The position numbers and the translations under genes were made by a program. The notes under the pieces are model-generated. The model searched no databases. It was not told the DNA's origin and worked only from the letters and a program-made list of their open reading frames with translations. From Bacteroidales bacterium (GTDB taxonomy: Bacteria; Bacteroidota; Bacteroidia; Bacteroidales; Muribaculaceae): a DNA stretch of 8,004 nucleotides. Numbering within the stretch: position 1 is the first letter of the stretch; each line of letters begins with the position of its first letter. Positions 1 to 6,141 of the stretch are shown one piece after another. The DNA lies in the NCBI GenBank assembly GCA_900767075.1, contig CAAFXX010000489.1, positions 1 to 8,004 on the forward strand, written 5' to 3'.

Positions 1-330
1 TAGCTTCAAAATTCTTGGATGGTCTTTCGACTATAACTGTAGATTGTTGAACAGTAAATAGTCAGCGTAATCTTCCTGAAGTTCGCATAGGGAGGCTCGC
101 GCTACATTTGTAAGCTTTATTTCAGTCTCTTTGGAGGTCGGAGCAGCGGAGCTGCCTTCAACAATATTTTGCTTGCAACTGCGCGCCGCCTGTTGCATCT
201 GGTCAATAGTGCGGGATCCTTTACGAATGAAACGCTATACAAAAATCTCCGTAATGACGGATATTTTCTGAGCTAACCTGAAACTCAGCAAATTCCGGTA
301 ATCGCCATTGTGATGAATGAATTCTGTCAT
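1..330 (-). pseudogene. Decayed four-helix-bundle protein (23S rRNA IVP type), left part missing
   Basis: Reading the minus strand from the ATG at 330-328 gives 110 codons in one open frame to the window edge, interrupted only by TAG at 235-237 and TAG at 31-33. The translated pieces carry the family signature: NGDYRNLLSF near the start, then RTIDQMQQAARSCKQNIVEG, then TSKETEIKLTNVARASLCEL and DYADYL. After the second TAG the frame continues SKDHPRILKL, which also fits the family, where a Trp commonly stands just before such a stretch; TGG to TAG is therefore a likely change. A Gly to Cys change in ARS(G)K also suggests drift. These proteins are related to those encoded by 23S rRNA intervening sequences; their role is unclear. 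The gene lies 110 bp downstream of mnmE on the same strand. An internal ATG at 198-196 could still give a 55-residue product. The family call is by recognition, fairly sure; pseudogene status is inferred from the two stops. Confidence 0.75.
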
Positions 331-333
331 GGT

Positions 334-396
334 AAAGTTGGATTTATTGGAGTTATTGGAATAATTGGAGTTATTGGAATAATTGGAATTATTGGA
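334..396 (-). repeat. 9-bp tandem array (TCCAATAAY type) in the leader of the four-helix-bundle remnant
   Basis: On the minus strand this is seven consecutive 9-bp units: TCCAATAAT, TCCAATTAT, TCCAATAAC, TCCAATTAT, TCCAATAAC, TCCAATAAA and a diverged TCCAACTTT. It ends 3 bp before the ATG at 330. The units happen to be in frame with that ATG, but a TAA at 408-406 closes the frame upstream and no ATG lies between, so the array is probably untranslated leader. The same unit recurs inside mnmE at 756-836, and both arrays are preceded by TCTCCTCT on the minus strand. Arrays of this kind in front of four-helix-bundle genes match my recollection of other Bacteroidales genomes, but this was not checked. 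Confidence 0.9.
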
Positions 397-411
397 GAGG
401 AGACTTTATGG

Positions 412-450
412 TGGCAAGTAACTAATTGATAATCAATTAGTTACTTGCCA
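412..450. repeat. Perfect 39-bp palindrome over the mnmE stop codon
   Basis: The 19-nt arm TGGCAAGTAACTAATTGAT (412-430) is exactly mirrored by 432-450, with a single central base at 431. The right arm contains the last codons and stop of mnmE (minus strand GGC AAG TAA). In RNA it would form a long hairpin whose tightest version has a 3-nt loop. The stem is AT-rich and no T-run follows on either strand, so it is not a classical intrinsic terminator, although it could still protect or end the mnmE transcript. An inverted duplication of the mnmE 3' end by template switching is an alternative origin. Confidence 0.9.
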
Positions 451-1934
451 ATACAAAACCGGGAGAAGATGGTGGAGAGGAGGGTGGGGGTAGAGATCTG
501 ACCGGTGATTGCCGAGAGGTCATGAATCGCCTCTCGGACGTCCTGGGCGATGAAGTCGGCGGAGGTGCCGGCGTCAAGGGCGGTGCGGACGCGTTCAAGC
601 GATTCTTTGCCGCTTACTATGGCGGCGTGGTGCCTGGCGTTGGTCACGATGATGTCATTTTCATTGCCTCGCAACCGGGCGGCATAGTCTTTCAGCCATT
701 GTTTGAGAAGGTCTATCCCTTCGCCGGTTGATGCGGAGAGATTGATGGTTTGTGCGAAATTGGAGGGATTGGAATAATCGGAATTATTGGAAAGATTGGT
801 GTTATTAGAGTTATTGGAGGAATTGGAATTATTGGAAGGAGCAGAGGAGAAGGGGGGCTGATTGCCGGAGAAATCAAGCTTGGATTCAGATAATTCGATA
901 TCGCCAATGGCGAGGTCGGATTTGTTGAGCAGCAGGAGCACGGGGATCTCGCCGAGTTGCTCGGTGTGCGAGCGGAGCAGGTTGAGCTGGGGCTCGATTG
1001 GCTGTGTGGCGTCGACGGTCCAGAGCACTACGGCGGCATTGTGAAGCCGCTCTGTGGCGCGCTCGATTCCAAGACGCTCCACGGTATCGTCGGTGACGCG
1101 CAGTCCCGCAGTGTCGACAAAACGGAACAGTGTGCCGTCGATCTCGCATGTGCCCTCGATGATGTCGCGGGTCGTGCCCGGCACGTCGGTCACGATTGCC
1201 TTCTCCTCCTCAAGCAGTCGGTTGAGCAATGTCGATTTCCCGACATTTGGCTCACCGGCAATCACCACCGGAATGCCTTCCTTGAAAGCTCGACCGGCGG
1301 CATAGGAATCCGCCAGACGTCCCGTGGCGGCTATGGCGCTGTCGGTGATCTCGCGCAACTGCCGGCGGTCGGCAAACTCCACGTCCTCCTCGGAAAAATC
1401 GAGTTCGAGCTCAAGCAGCGAAGCCAAATCTATAAGCTTGTCGCGCAGGCTGTCGAGACGTGAAGAAAAGGTGCCGTTCGCCTGTTGTATGGCGAGCCGG
1501 TGGGCGGCGCGGCTTGAAGCCGCCACAAGGTCGGCTATTCCCTCCGCCTGCGCAAGGTCAATGCGACCGTTGATGAAAGCCCGCTGGGAAAACTCGCCGG
1601 GATTGGCACCTCGCGCACCGTTGGCAATCAAAAGCTTTACAATCTCACGCTGTATCCAGCGCGACCCGTGGCAGCTTATCTCCACCACATCCTCGCCGGT
1701 GAAGGAATTGGGTCCGCGGAACAGGGTCGCCACCACCTCGTCGAGTATCGATCCGTCGGGACTCATGATCCTGCCGAGGTGGGCGGTATGGGATTTCATA
1801 GCCGAAGGGTCGGCGCCGCGCCAGACCTTGCTGAAAATGCCTATGGCATCCGGTCCTGAAAGACGTATCACGGCAATGCCGCCTGTACCGGGAGCCGTGG
1901 CGATCGCCACGATTGTATCTGACGAGCTGTTCAT
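441..1934 (-). CDS. mnmE: tRNA modification GTPase MnmE (TrmE) with Asn/Ser repeat insertion
   Basis: MnmE works with MnmG in the cytosol to put an aminomethyl-type group on C5 of wobble uridine 34 in certain tRNAs, using a formyl-folate domain, a helical domain and an inserted G domain. Numbering from the ATG at 1934 (497 aa): N-terminal DTIVAIATAPGTGG at about 6-19, P-loop GEPNVGKS 227-234, switch TTRD 254-257, DTAG 274-277, NKSD 337-340, G5-like SAS 400-402, and the C-terminal FCIGK (493-497) with the conserved Cys. Between NKSD and SAS lie 59 residues, against roughly 20-25 in the MnmEs I recall; 27 of them are nine S-N-x triplets encoded by the tandem array at 756-836. The start at 1934 is preferred because it overlaps the stop of the upstream endonuclease as ATGA; an in-frame ATG at 1946 would add only MEPQ. 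All catalytic motifs are intact, so the protein should be active. Its stop lies in a palindrome. Confidence 0.96.
   Translation of the reverse strand: MNSSSDTIVAIATAPGTGGIAVIRLSGPDAIGIFSKVWRGADPSAMKSHTAHLGRIMSPDGSILDEVVATLFRGPNSFTGEDVVEISCHGSRWIQREIVKLLIANGARGANPGEFSQRAFINGRIDLAQAEGIADLVAASSRAAHRLAIQQANGTFSSRLDSLRDKLIDLASLLELELDFSEEDVEFADRRQLREITDSAIAATGRLADSYAAGRAFKEGIPVVIAGEPNVGKSTLLNRLLEEEKAIVTDVPGTTRDIIEGTCEIDGTLFRFVDTAGLRVTDDTVERLGIERATERLHNAAVVLWTVDATQPIEPQLNLLRSHTEQLGEIPVLLLLNKSDLAIGDIELSESKLDFSGNQPPFSSAPSNNSNSSNNSNNTNLSNNSDYSNPSNFAQTINLSASTGEGIDLLKQWLKDYAARLRGNENDIIVTNARHHAAIVSGKESLERVRTALDAGTSADFIAQDVREAIHDLSAITGQISTPTLLSTIFSRFCIGK
756..836 (-). repeat. In-frame 9-bp tandem array inside mnmE
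   Basis: Nine consecutive 9-bp units on the minus strand encode SNN, SNS, SNN, SNN, TNL, SNN, SDY, SNP and SNF. Most units are TCCAATNNN; a few carry point changes (TCT, ACC, GAT). Because the unit is a multiple of three, gain or loss of copies would lengthen or shorten the protein without a frameshift. The unit is the same as in the intergenic array at 334-396, but this copy is more diverged, suggesting it is older or constrained by coding. Confidence 0.9.
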
Positions 1935-2749
1935 CTGCGGTTCCATTCTTTGAAAGATGATTTTGATTCGATAATATTTTCGAGAGAATCGGGGAGGGCG
2001 CTGAAGAAATCCATGCCTGTGAGTTTCTCTACATCGTCGATGGTCATGACATAATTCTCCATATTGCCCGGTGACGACATATTGGGATAGACGAATGCTA
2101 TTCCGCGCGGCTTCTCACTGTAAGGCGCTGCCAAAACCTTGAAAAATGCCCCCGGCACGCGGACGCCCGACGGTCCGATGCGGAGCGTGTCGGCGGCTTC
2201 ATAGAGCGGTCCCGCCACAATAAGAAGGGCGGAATCGCGGCGAGCCCATACACGCTCCTTATTCTCGAGCGTGTTCCATGCGCCGGAATTAAGTGAATGG
2301 TCCTGCGGGCACATATTGGAGAATACGAAGCAATCCTCCATAGCCTTACGGCTCCACTTCTGGTCGGCGGCGGGGCACATATGTCCGCGGTCATAACCGG
2401 AGCGGCGGTAATCGTCGGCGGTGGGGCAATCCTCCACATCCGGATCGGTCCAGAAATTGTTCGTGCGCCCCACGTCACCCTCGGTCTCATTGCCGAGAAG
2501 CTCCCAAGCCACCCAGTTGGGCGTGCGGTTCTCCTTGTTGAACGAAAGCAGGAATCCCTTGTATTCCTTGATTTGCGAAGGGGTGCCTTCGGCAACCTTT
2601 GCCATAAGTATTTCAGACGCCGGAGCCGCCTTCAGGTTGTCCACCTGTCGGTCACTGCCTGCCGCGTCTGCATCGTGTCCGCCCGTCAAAGCGGCAACAA
2701 TCAGCGAGAAACATATCACCGCGGCGGCTATAATTAAAAATTTCTTCAT
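1931..2749 (-). CDS. DNA/RNA non-specific endonuclease (NucA/Serratia type), exported
   Basis: A 272-aa protein of the metal-dependent ββα non-specific nuclease family, which cuts single- and double-stranded DNA and RNA. The signature DRGH is at 120-123 (YDRGHMCPAAD), giving the general-base His123; Asn154 and Glu162 in SLNSGAWNTLE keep nearly the spacing of Serratia nuclease (H89, N119, E127). The N-terminus MKKFLIIAAA followed by a hydrophobic run to about residue 22 looks like a Sec signal peptide or anchor; the only nearby Cys (13) is not in a good lipobox. It is therefore probably periplasmic or surface-located, perhaps scavenging nucleic acid. It is the promoter-proximal gene of a two-gene unit; its TGA overlaps the mnmE ATG (ATGA at 1934-1931). 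Substrate and physiological role are inferred from the family only. Confidence 0.93.
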   Translation of the reverse strand: MKKFLIIAAAVICFSLIVAALTGGHDADAAGSDRQVDNLKAAPASEILMAKVAEGTPSQIKEYKGFLLSFNKENRTPNWVAWELLGNETEGDVGRTNNFWTDPDVEDCPTADDYRRSGYDRGHMCPAADQKWSRKAMEDCFVFSNMCPQDHSLNSGAWNTLENKERVWARRDSALLIVAGPLYEAADTLRIGPSGVRVPGAFFKVLAAPYSEKPRGIAFVYPNMSSPGNMENYVMTIDDVEKLTGMDFFSALPDSLENIIESKSSFKEWNRR

Positions 2750-2783
2750 AGATATATCCTGATCGACTTGTTTGGAAAGAATG

Positions 2784-2791
2784 CAAAATTA
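2784..2791 (-). promoter_or_regulatory. Candidate promoter −7 box for the endonuclease-mnmE unit
   Basis: The minus strand reads TAATTTTG here, a full match to the Bacteroidetes −7 consensus TAnnTTTG, starting about 40 nt upstream of the endonuclease ATG. No convincing −33 TTG is seen at the usual spacing. Assigned by motif only. Confidence 0.5.
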
Positions 2792-2802
2792 CTAAAAATA
2801 AA

Positions 2803-2833
2803 TTGGATAATATCAGGATAATTAGTAAATTCG
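2803..2833 (+). promoter_or_regulatory. Candidate promoter for pepT-miaA
   Basis: A −33 TTG at 2803-2805 is separated by 20 bp from TAAATTCG at 2826-2833, one base off the Bacteroidetes −7 consensus TAnnTTTG. It lies about 42 bp before the pepT ATG. The whole element closely resembles the one upstream of the barrel protein gene at 6103-6134. Confidence 0.55.
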
Positions 2834-2875
2834 CAAAAGAGTTCATTCATAACAGCTTCTAACTTAAAAATCACC

Positions 2876-4096
2876 ATGACACTGACCGAAAGATTTCTCG
2901 ACTGTGTGAGATTCGACACACAGAGCGACGAGCTGACAAATATGACCCCGTCCACTCCGGGCCAGATGGAGTTTGCAAAATATCTGAAAACAATCCTCGA
3001 AGGGATGGGGCTTGAGGAGATAAGCCTCGACGACAACGGCTATCTTTTCGCCACGCTGCCCTCGAATATCGACCATGAGGTACCCACGATTGGCTTCATA
3101 GCGCATATGGACACATCGCCCGACATGAGCGGCCGTCACGTCAATCCGCGCATAGTCAAGAACTACGATGGCAAAGCCATCGTCCTCAACGAGAAAGAGG
3201 GCGTGATCCTCTCGCCCGATGAGTTCCCCGAGCTTCTCAACTATGTCGGCCTCGACCTGATCGTAACCGACGGCACGACACTTCTCGGAGCCGACGACAA
3301 GGCAGGTATCGCCGAGATAATCGATGCTGTGGCATGGCTTCAGGCTCATCCCGAGGTAAAGCACGGCAAAGTGCGCATCGGCTTCAATCCCGACGAAGAG
3401 ATAGGCAAGGGCGCGCATAAGTTCGACGTCGCCAAATTCGGATGCGATTTCGCCTACACCATGGACGGCGGAGCCGTCGGCGAGCTCGAATACGAGAACT
3501 TCAACGCCGCTTCAGCCAAGGTCACTATCAAGGGCCGCAACGTGCATCCCGGCTATGCCAAGCACAAGATGATAAACTCCATCCGCGTTGCCAACAATTT
3601 CATAGCCATGCTGCCCCGCTGGGAGACACCCGAGCATACCGAAGGCTACGAAGGCTTCTACCATCTTGTTGAAATCGAAGGTACCGTCGAGAAGACCGTG
3701 CTTACATATATAATCCGCGACCACGACCGTGCCCGTTTCGAAAGCCGCAAGCGCGAGATCGAGCATCTCGTGCGCAAGACCAACATGGAATATCCCGGCT
3801 GCTGCACGGTAGAGATCAAGGACCAGTACTACAACATGCGCGAGAAGATCGAGCCGGTGATCGAGATAATCGGTATCGCCGAACAGGCTATGCGCGACGC
3901 AGGCCTCGAACCGAAGGTACAGCCTATCCGCGGCGGCACGGACGGAGCACAGCTCTCGTTCAAGGGACTCCCTTGCCCCAACATCTTCGCCGGCGGCGAG
4001 AACTTCCATGGCCGTTACGAATACGTGCCCATCCAGTCGATGGAGAAAGCGCGCGACGTAGTGGTGAACATCTGCAAAATCATCGGCACCCGATGA
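2876..4096 (+). CDS. pepT: Peptidase T (tripeptide aminopeptidase, M20B)
   Basis: A cytosolic di-zinc aminopeptidase that removes the N-terminal residue of tripeptides, used for peptide catabolism. Length 406 aa is normal for PepT. Metal and catalytic residues are all visible: His77 and Asp79 in AHMDTSPD, bridging Asp140 in GADDKAG, Glu174-Glu175 in NPDEEIG, Asp197 in TMDGG, and His378 in ENFHGR; these match the spacing in E. coli PepT. The lid/dimerisation domain occupies about 205-320. The start at 2876 fits the family N-terminus (MTLTERFLDCVRFDTQSDE) and sits about 43 bp after the candidate −7 box; no Shine-Dalgarno is evident. It is the first gene of a two-gene unit with miaA, overlapping by ATGA. 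Nothing about the protein is unusual. Confidence 0.97.
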   Translation: MTLTERFLDCVRFDTQSDELTNMTPSTPGQMEFAKYLKTILEGMGLEEISLDDNGYLFATLPSNIDHEVPTIGFIAHMDTSPDMSGRHVNPRIVKNYDGKAIVLNEKEGVILSPDEFPELLNYVGLDLIVTDGTTLLGADDKAGIAEIIDAVAWLQAHPEVKHGKVRIGFNPDEEIGKGAHKFDVAKFGCDFAYTMDGGAVGELEYENFNAASAKVTIKGRNVHPGYAKHKMINSIRVANNFIAMLPRWETPEHTEGYEGFYHLVEIEGTVEKTVLTYIIRDHDRARFESRKREIEHLVRKTNMEYPGCCTVEIKDQYYNMREKIEPVIEIIGIAEQAMRDAGLEPKVQPIRGGTDGAQLSFKGLPCPNIFAGGENFHGRYEYVPIQSMEKARDVVVNICKIIGTR

Positions 4097-4998
4097 CCGC
4101 GGAGCCGACAATGATCGTCATAACAGGGCCGACTGCCTCAGGCAAGTCGGCCCTCGCCATTGAAGTGGCAAAGCGTCTGGGCACGGAGATAATCTCCGCC
4201 GACAGCCGCCAGATTTATCACGGCATACCGATAGTCACCGCCATGCCTTCAGCCGAAGAGCTTGCCGCCGTGCCTCATCATCTTATCGACATGCTGCCGC
4301 TCGACGCCTATTACAGCGCCTCGCAGTTCGAGGAGGATGCCCTGGCTCTCGCCCGGCGTATAATGGCTGAAAAGGGGTCGGTGGTAGTGTGCGGTGGATC
4401 GATGCTCTACATCGACGCGCTGTGCCACGGCATTGACGAACTGCCGACCGTGCCCGACGACATCCGCATTGGGTTGATGCATGAGGTGGAGGAGAAAGGT
4501 CAGGAATGGCTTACCGAAGAGCTCCGGCGTCTCGATCCGGAGTATTACGCGCAGGTTGACCTCCGCAACGGCAAGCGCGTCCTCCATGCAGTCGAGATAA
4601 TCCGTGCCGCCGGACATCCTTATAGCTCGCTCCGCACGGGGCATCGCCGCAGCCGCGACTTCAGGGTCCGCAAATACATGCTCAACGGTCCGAGAGAGGC
4701 ATTGTTCGGACGTATCAATTCGCGGGTGGAGGCGATGTTCGCCGCCGGTCTCGAAGAGGAGGCGCGGAGGGTCTATCCGATGCGCGGCCTGAACTCCCTC
4801 AACACGGTGGGACTGAAAGAAATGTTCGCATATTTTGACGGCGACATGACCCTTGAGCAAGCAAAAGCGCGCATTCAAAAGAACACGCGCGTATATGCCA
4901 AGAAGCAGCTCACATGGTGGGCTCGCGACCCGGAGATCACTTCCCTTGATTTCGGGAATATTCATCTTTCGGAGGAAGAGGCATGTTGCCTTCGGTGA
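4093..4998 (+). CDS. miaA: tRNA dimethylallyltransferase MiaA
   Basis: Transfers a dimethylallyl group from DMAPP to N6 of A37, next to the anticodon in tRNAs reading UNN codons. The 301-aa product has the P-loop GPTASGKS (12-19), the catalytic DSRQIY (37-42), GGSMLYIDAL (101-110, the Bacteroidetes form of GGTGLY), the NTVGLKEM block and the C-terminal NTRVYAKKQLTWWARD tRNA-binding/core motif. The start at 4093 is chosen because ATGA overlaps the pepT stop, implying translational coupling; an ATG at 4111 immediately before IVITGPT is possible, while longer starts inside pepT are unlikely. The last 62 bp overlap the 3' end of the opposing YitT-family gene, so the C-terminal ~20 residues are encoded antisense to that gene's tail. 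Confidence 0.96.
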   Translation: MTAEPTMIVITGPTASGKSALAIEVAKRLGTEIISADSRQIYHGIPIVTAMPSAEELAAVPHHLIDMLPLDAYYSASQFEEDALALARRIMAEKGSVVVCGGSMLYIDALCHGIDELPTVPDDIRIGLMHEVEEKGQEWLTEELRRLDPEYYAQVDLRNGKRVLHAVEIIRAAGHPYSSLRTGHRRSRDFRVRKYMLNGPREALFGRINSRVEAMFAAGLEEEARRVYPMRGLNSLNTVGLKEMFAYFDGDMTLEQAKARIQKNTRVYAKKQLTWWARDPEITSLDFGNIHLSEEEACCLR

Positions 4999-5974
4999 TC
5001 TCGGGAGCATCCGAGAAGTATTCCGGATTTTCCTGATGCTTCTTTTTCAGTTTGATCTTCACTTTATCGAATCCCTTTCCGTATACGCCGTTGACGGCTC
5101 CCTGGGTCACGAAAGCGTTCTCGTCGATGCTCTTGATTATTCGGAAAATCGTGACGGACTCGATTTTGCGGCACCATACCATGAGAATCTTGATCTCATG
5201 TTTCGAATACCAGCCCTGGCCGTCAAGCACGGTCACGCCTCGATGAGCCTCGCGGTTGACCATATCGGCTATCTCGCGCCATTTCGACGAGAAGATGATG
5301 AACTGCGTTGCCTGACGGTTGGTGTTGATGATCATGTCGGTGATGTAGCTCACAACAAAGGTCACCATGAAACCGTAGACGATGGTCGGGATCCTTGCCT
5401 CGATGCGCTCCTGCAGAGTGCCGTCGAACGGGAGCAGGATTGAGCTTGCGACAATCGTCATGTCGACGAAAATCATGGTTCGGCCGATGCTGACGTTGCT
5501 GACCTTCGAGACCATAGCCGCCACGATATCGGTACCGCCCGACGAGCCGTTGTGGATGAAGGTCGTGCCGATGCCGACGCCGCAGAGGATTGCGCCGAGC
5601 AGCACACTGATCGCCTTGTCGGGCACGATCGGGTGACCCAGCCCCATGAAGAAATTCTCCGTCATACCGATGCCGATGGCAACGATCGTCACGCCGAAGA
5701 TGGTGCGCTTCACGAAAGTCTTGCCCACAATCTTGAATGCCGCGGCAAGCAGCACAAGGTTGAGGGCGTAGGAAGTTACAGCCACGGGGATAAGTCCGTT
5801 AGTGGCGAAATAAACCAGGGTACCCAGACCGGCGACACCGCCTATCACGACCTCATGCGGCAGGATGAATGCCGTGAAGGCGCAGGCATACAGCATAAGT
5901 CCGAAGACAATCAGGATATAATCCTTGGCTCCGGTCATCAGCGAATTGTACTTGCTGTTTTCTAAATTTCCCAT
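4937..5974 (-). CDS. YitT family membrane protein (DUF161 + DUF2179)
   Basis: A 345-aa inner-membrane protein of the YitT family, function not established. The membrane part has hydrophobic segments near 18-38, 42-58, 62-80, 90-104, 120-140, 165-182 and 195-215, with the family hallmark GSSGGTDI at 143-150. A soluble C-terminal DUF2179-type domain covers about 220-308 (TQFIIFSSKW, RGVTVLDGQGWYS, AVNGVYGKGF). The last ~35 residues are a charged, proline-containing tail (KKKHQENPEYF...), whose final part overlaps miaA on the other strand by 62 bp. The start at 5974 is used; Met13 (5938) is a possible alternative, closer to the usual family N-terminus. The gene appears monocistronic and diverges from the barrel protein gene. 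Confidence 0.9.
   Translation of the reverse strand: MGNLENSKYNSLMTGAKDYILIVFGLMLYACAFTAFILPHEVVIGGVAGLGTLVYFATNGLIPVAVTSYALNLVLLAAAFKIVGKTFVKRTIFGVTIVAIGIGMTENFFMGLGHPIVPDKAISVLLGAILCGVGIGTTFIHNGSSGGTDIVAAMVSKVSNVSIGRTMIFVDMTIVASSILLPFDGTLQERIEARIPTIVYGFMVTFVVSYITDMIINTNRQATQFIIFSSKWREIADMVNREAHRGVTVLDGQGWYSKHEIKILMVWCRKIESVTIFRIIKSIDENAFVTQGAVNGVYGKGFDKVKIKLKKKHQENPEYFSDAPEITEGNMPLPPKDEYSRNQGK
4999..5016. terminator. Weak hairpin directly after miaA
   Basis: TCTCGG (4999-5004) and CCGAGA (5011-5016) form a perfect 6-bp stem with a 6-nt loop directly after the miaA stop. No strong T-run follows (only GGATTTT at 5025-5031). It lies within the YitT-family coding region. It may contribute to miaA termination, but this is weakly supported. 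Confidence 0.25.
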
Positions 5975-6085
5975 TTGTAGAGGAATGTCAATGTTTTAGT
6001 TGATATTTAAGTTTTTAGACTTGTTTGCTATAGTTGAAATGGCGTATTTTATGGAAGCAAATGCCTTTAGCAGGCAAATTGTCAG

Positions 6086-6093
6086 CAAAATTA
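6086..6093 (-). promoter_or_regulatory. Candidate promoter −7 box for the YitT-family gene
   Basis: The minus strand reads TAATTTTG, matching TAnnTTTG, which would give a leader of roughly 105 nt before the ATG at 5974. No good −33 element is visible at the expected distance. Assigned by motif only. Confidence 0.4.
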
Positions 6094-6102
6094 GGTAAAA
6101 AA

Positions 6103-6134
6103 TTCGATTATATAAGGAGAAATTAGTAAATTTG
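6103..6134 (+). promoter_or_regulatory. Candidate promoter for the outer membrane barrel gene
   Basis: TAAATTTG at 6127-6134 is a full −7 match, preceded 20 bp upstream by TTCG (6103-6106), an imperfect −33 box. The block is a near copy of the pepT promoter region. Transcription would start near 6141, giving a leader of about 125 nt that contains the hairpins at 6142-6233. Confidence 0.6.
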
Positions 6135-6141
6135 TCAACTA

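Noticed and set aside
412..450. Palindrome as a classical Rho-independent terminator of mnmE
   Set aside because: The stem is AT-rich and neither side is followed by a T-run, so it is listed as a palindrome of unknown role instead.
334..836. Possible CRISPR array from the repeated 9-bp units
   Set aside because: Units are contiguous, 9 bp and degenerate, with no unique spacers and no cas genes; one array is coding sequence in mnmE.
713..907. Pro/Ile-rich 64-codon minus-strand frame through the mnmE repeat
   Set aside because: It is the repeat unit read in another frame, giving a PI-rich pattern inside the true mnmE coding sequence.
3973..4092. Longer N-terminus for miaA starting inside pepT
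   Set aside because: The extension has no family similarity and would overlap pepT by over 120 bp; the ATGA start at 4093 gives the normal MiaA N-terminus.
3512..4111. 199-codon open frame antisense to pepT
   Set aside because: It mirrors the codon bias of pepT, has no recognisable domain, and pepT is complete with all metal ligands. Other long antisense frames over pepT, miaA, mnmE and the YitT-family gene were dropped for the same reason.
4853..5443. 196-codon plus-strand frame spanning the miaA 3' end and the YitT-family gene
   Set aside because: It is a shadow of the well-supported membrane protein on the minus strand; its translation has no family resemblance.
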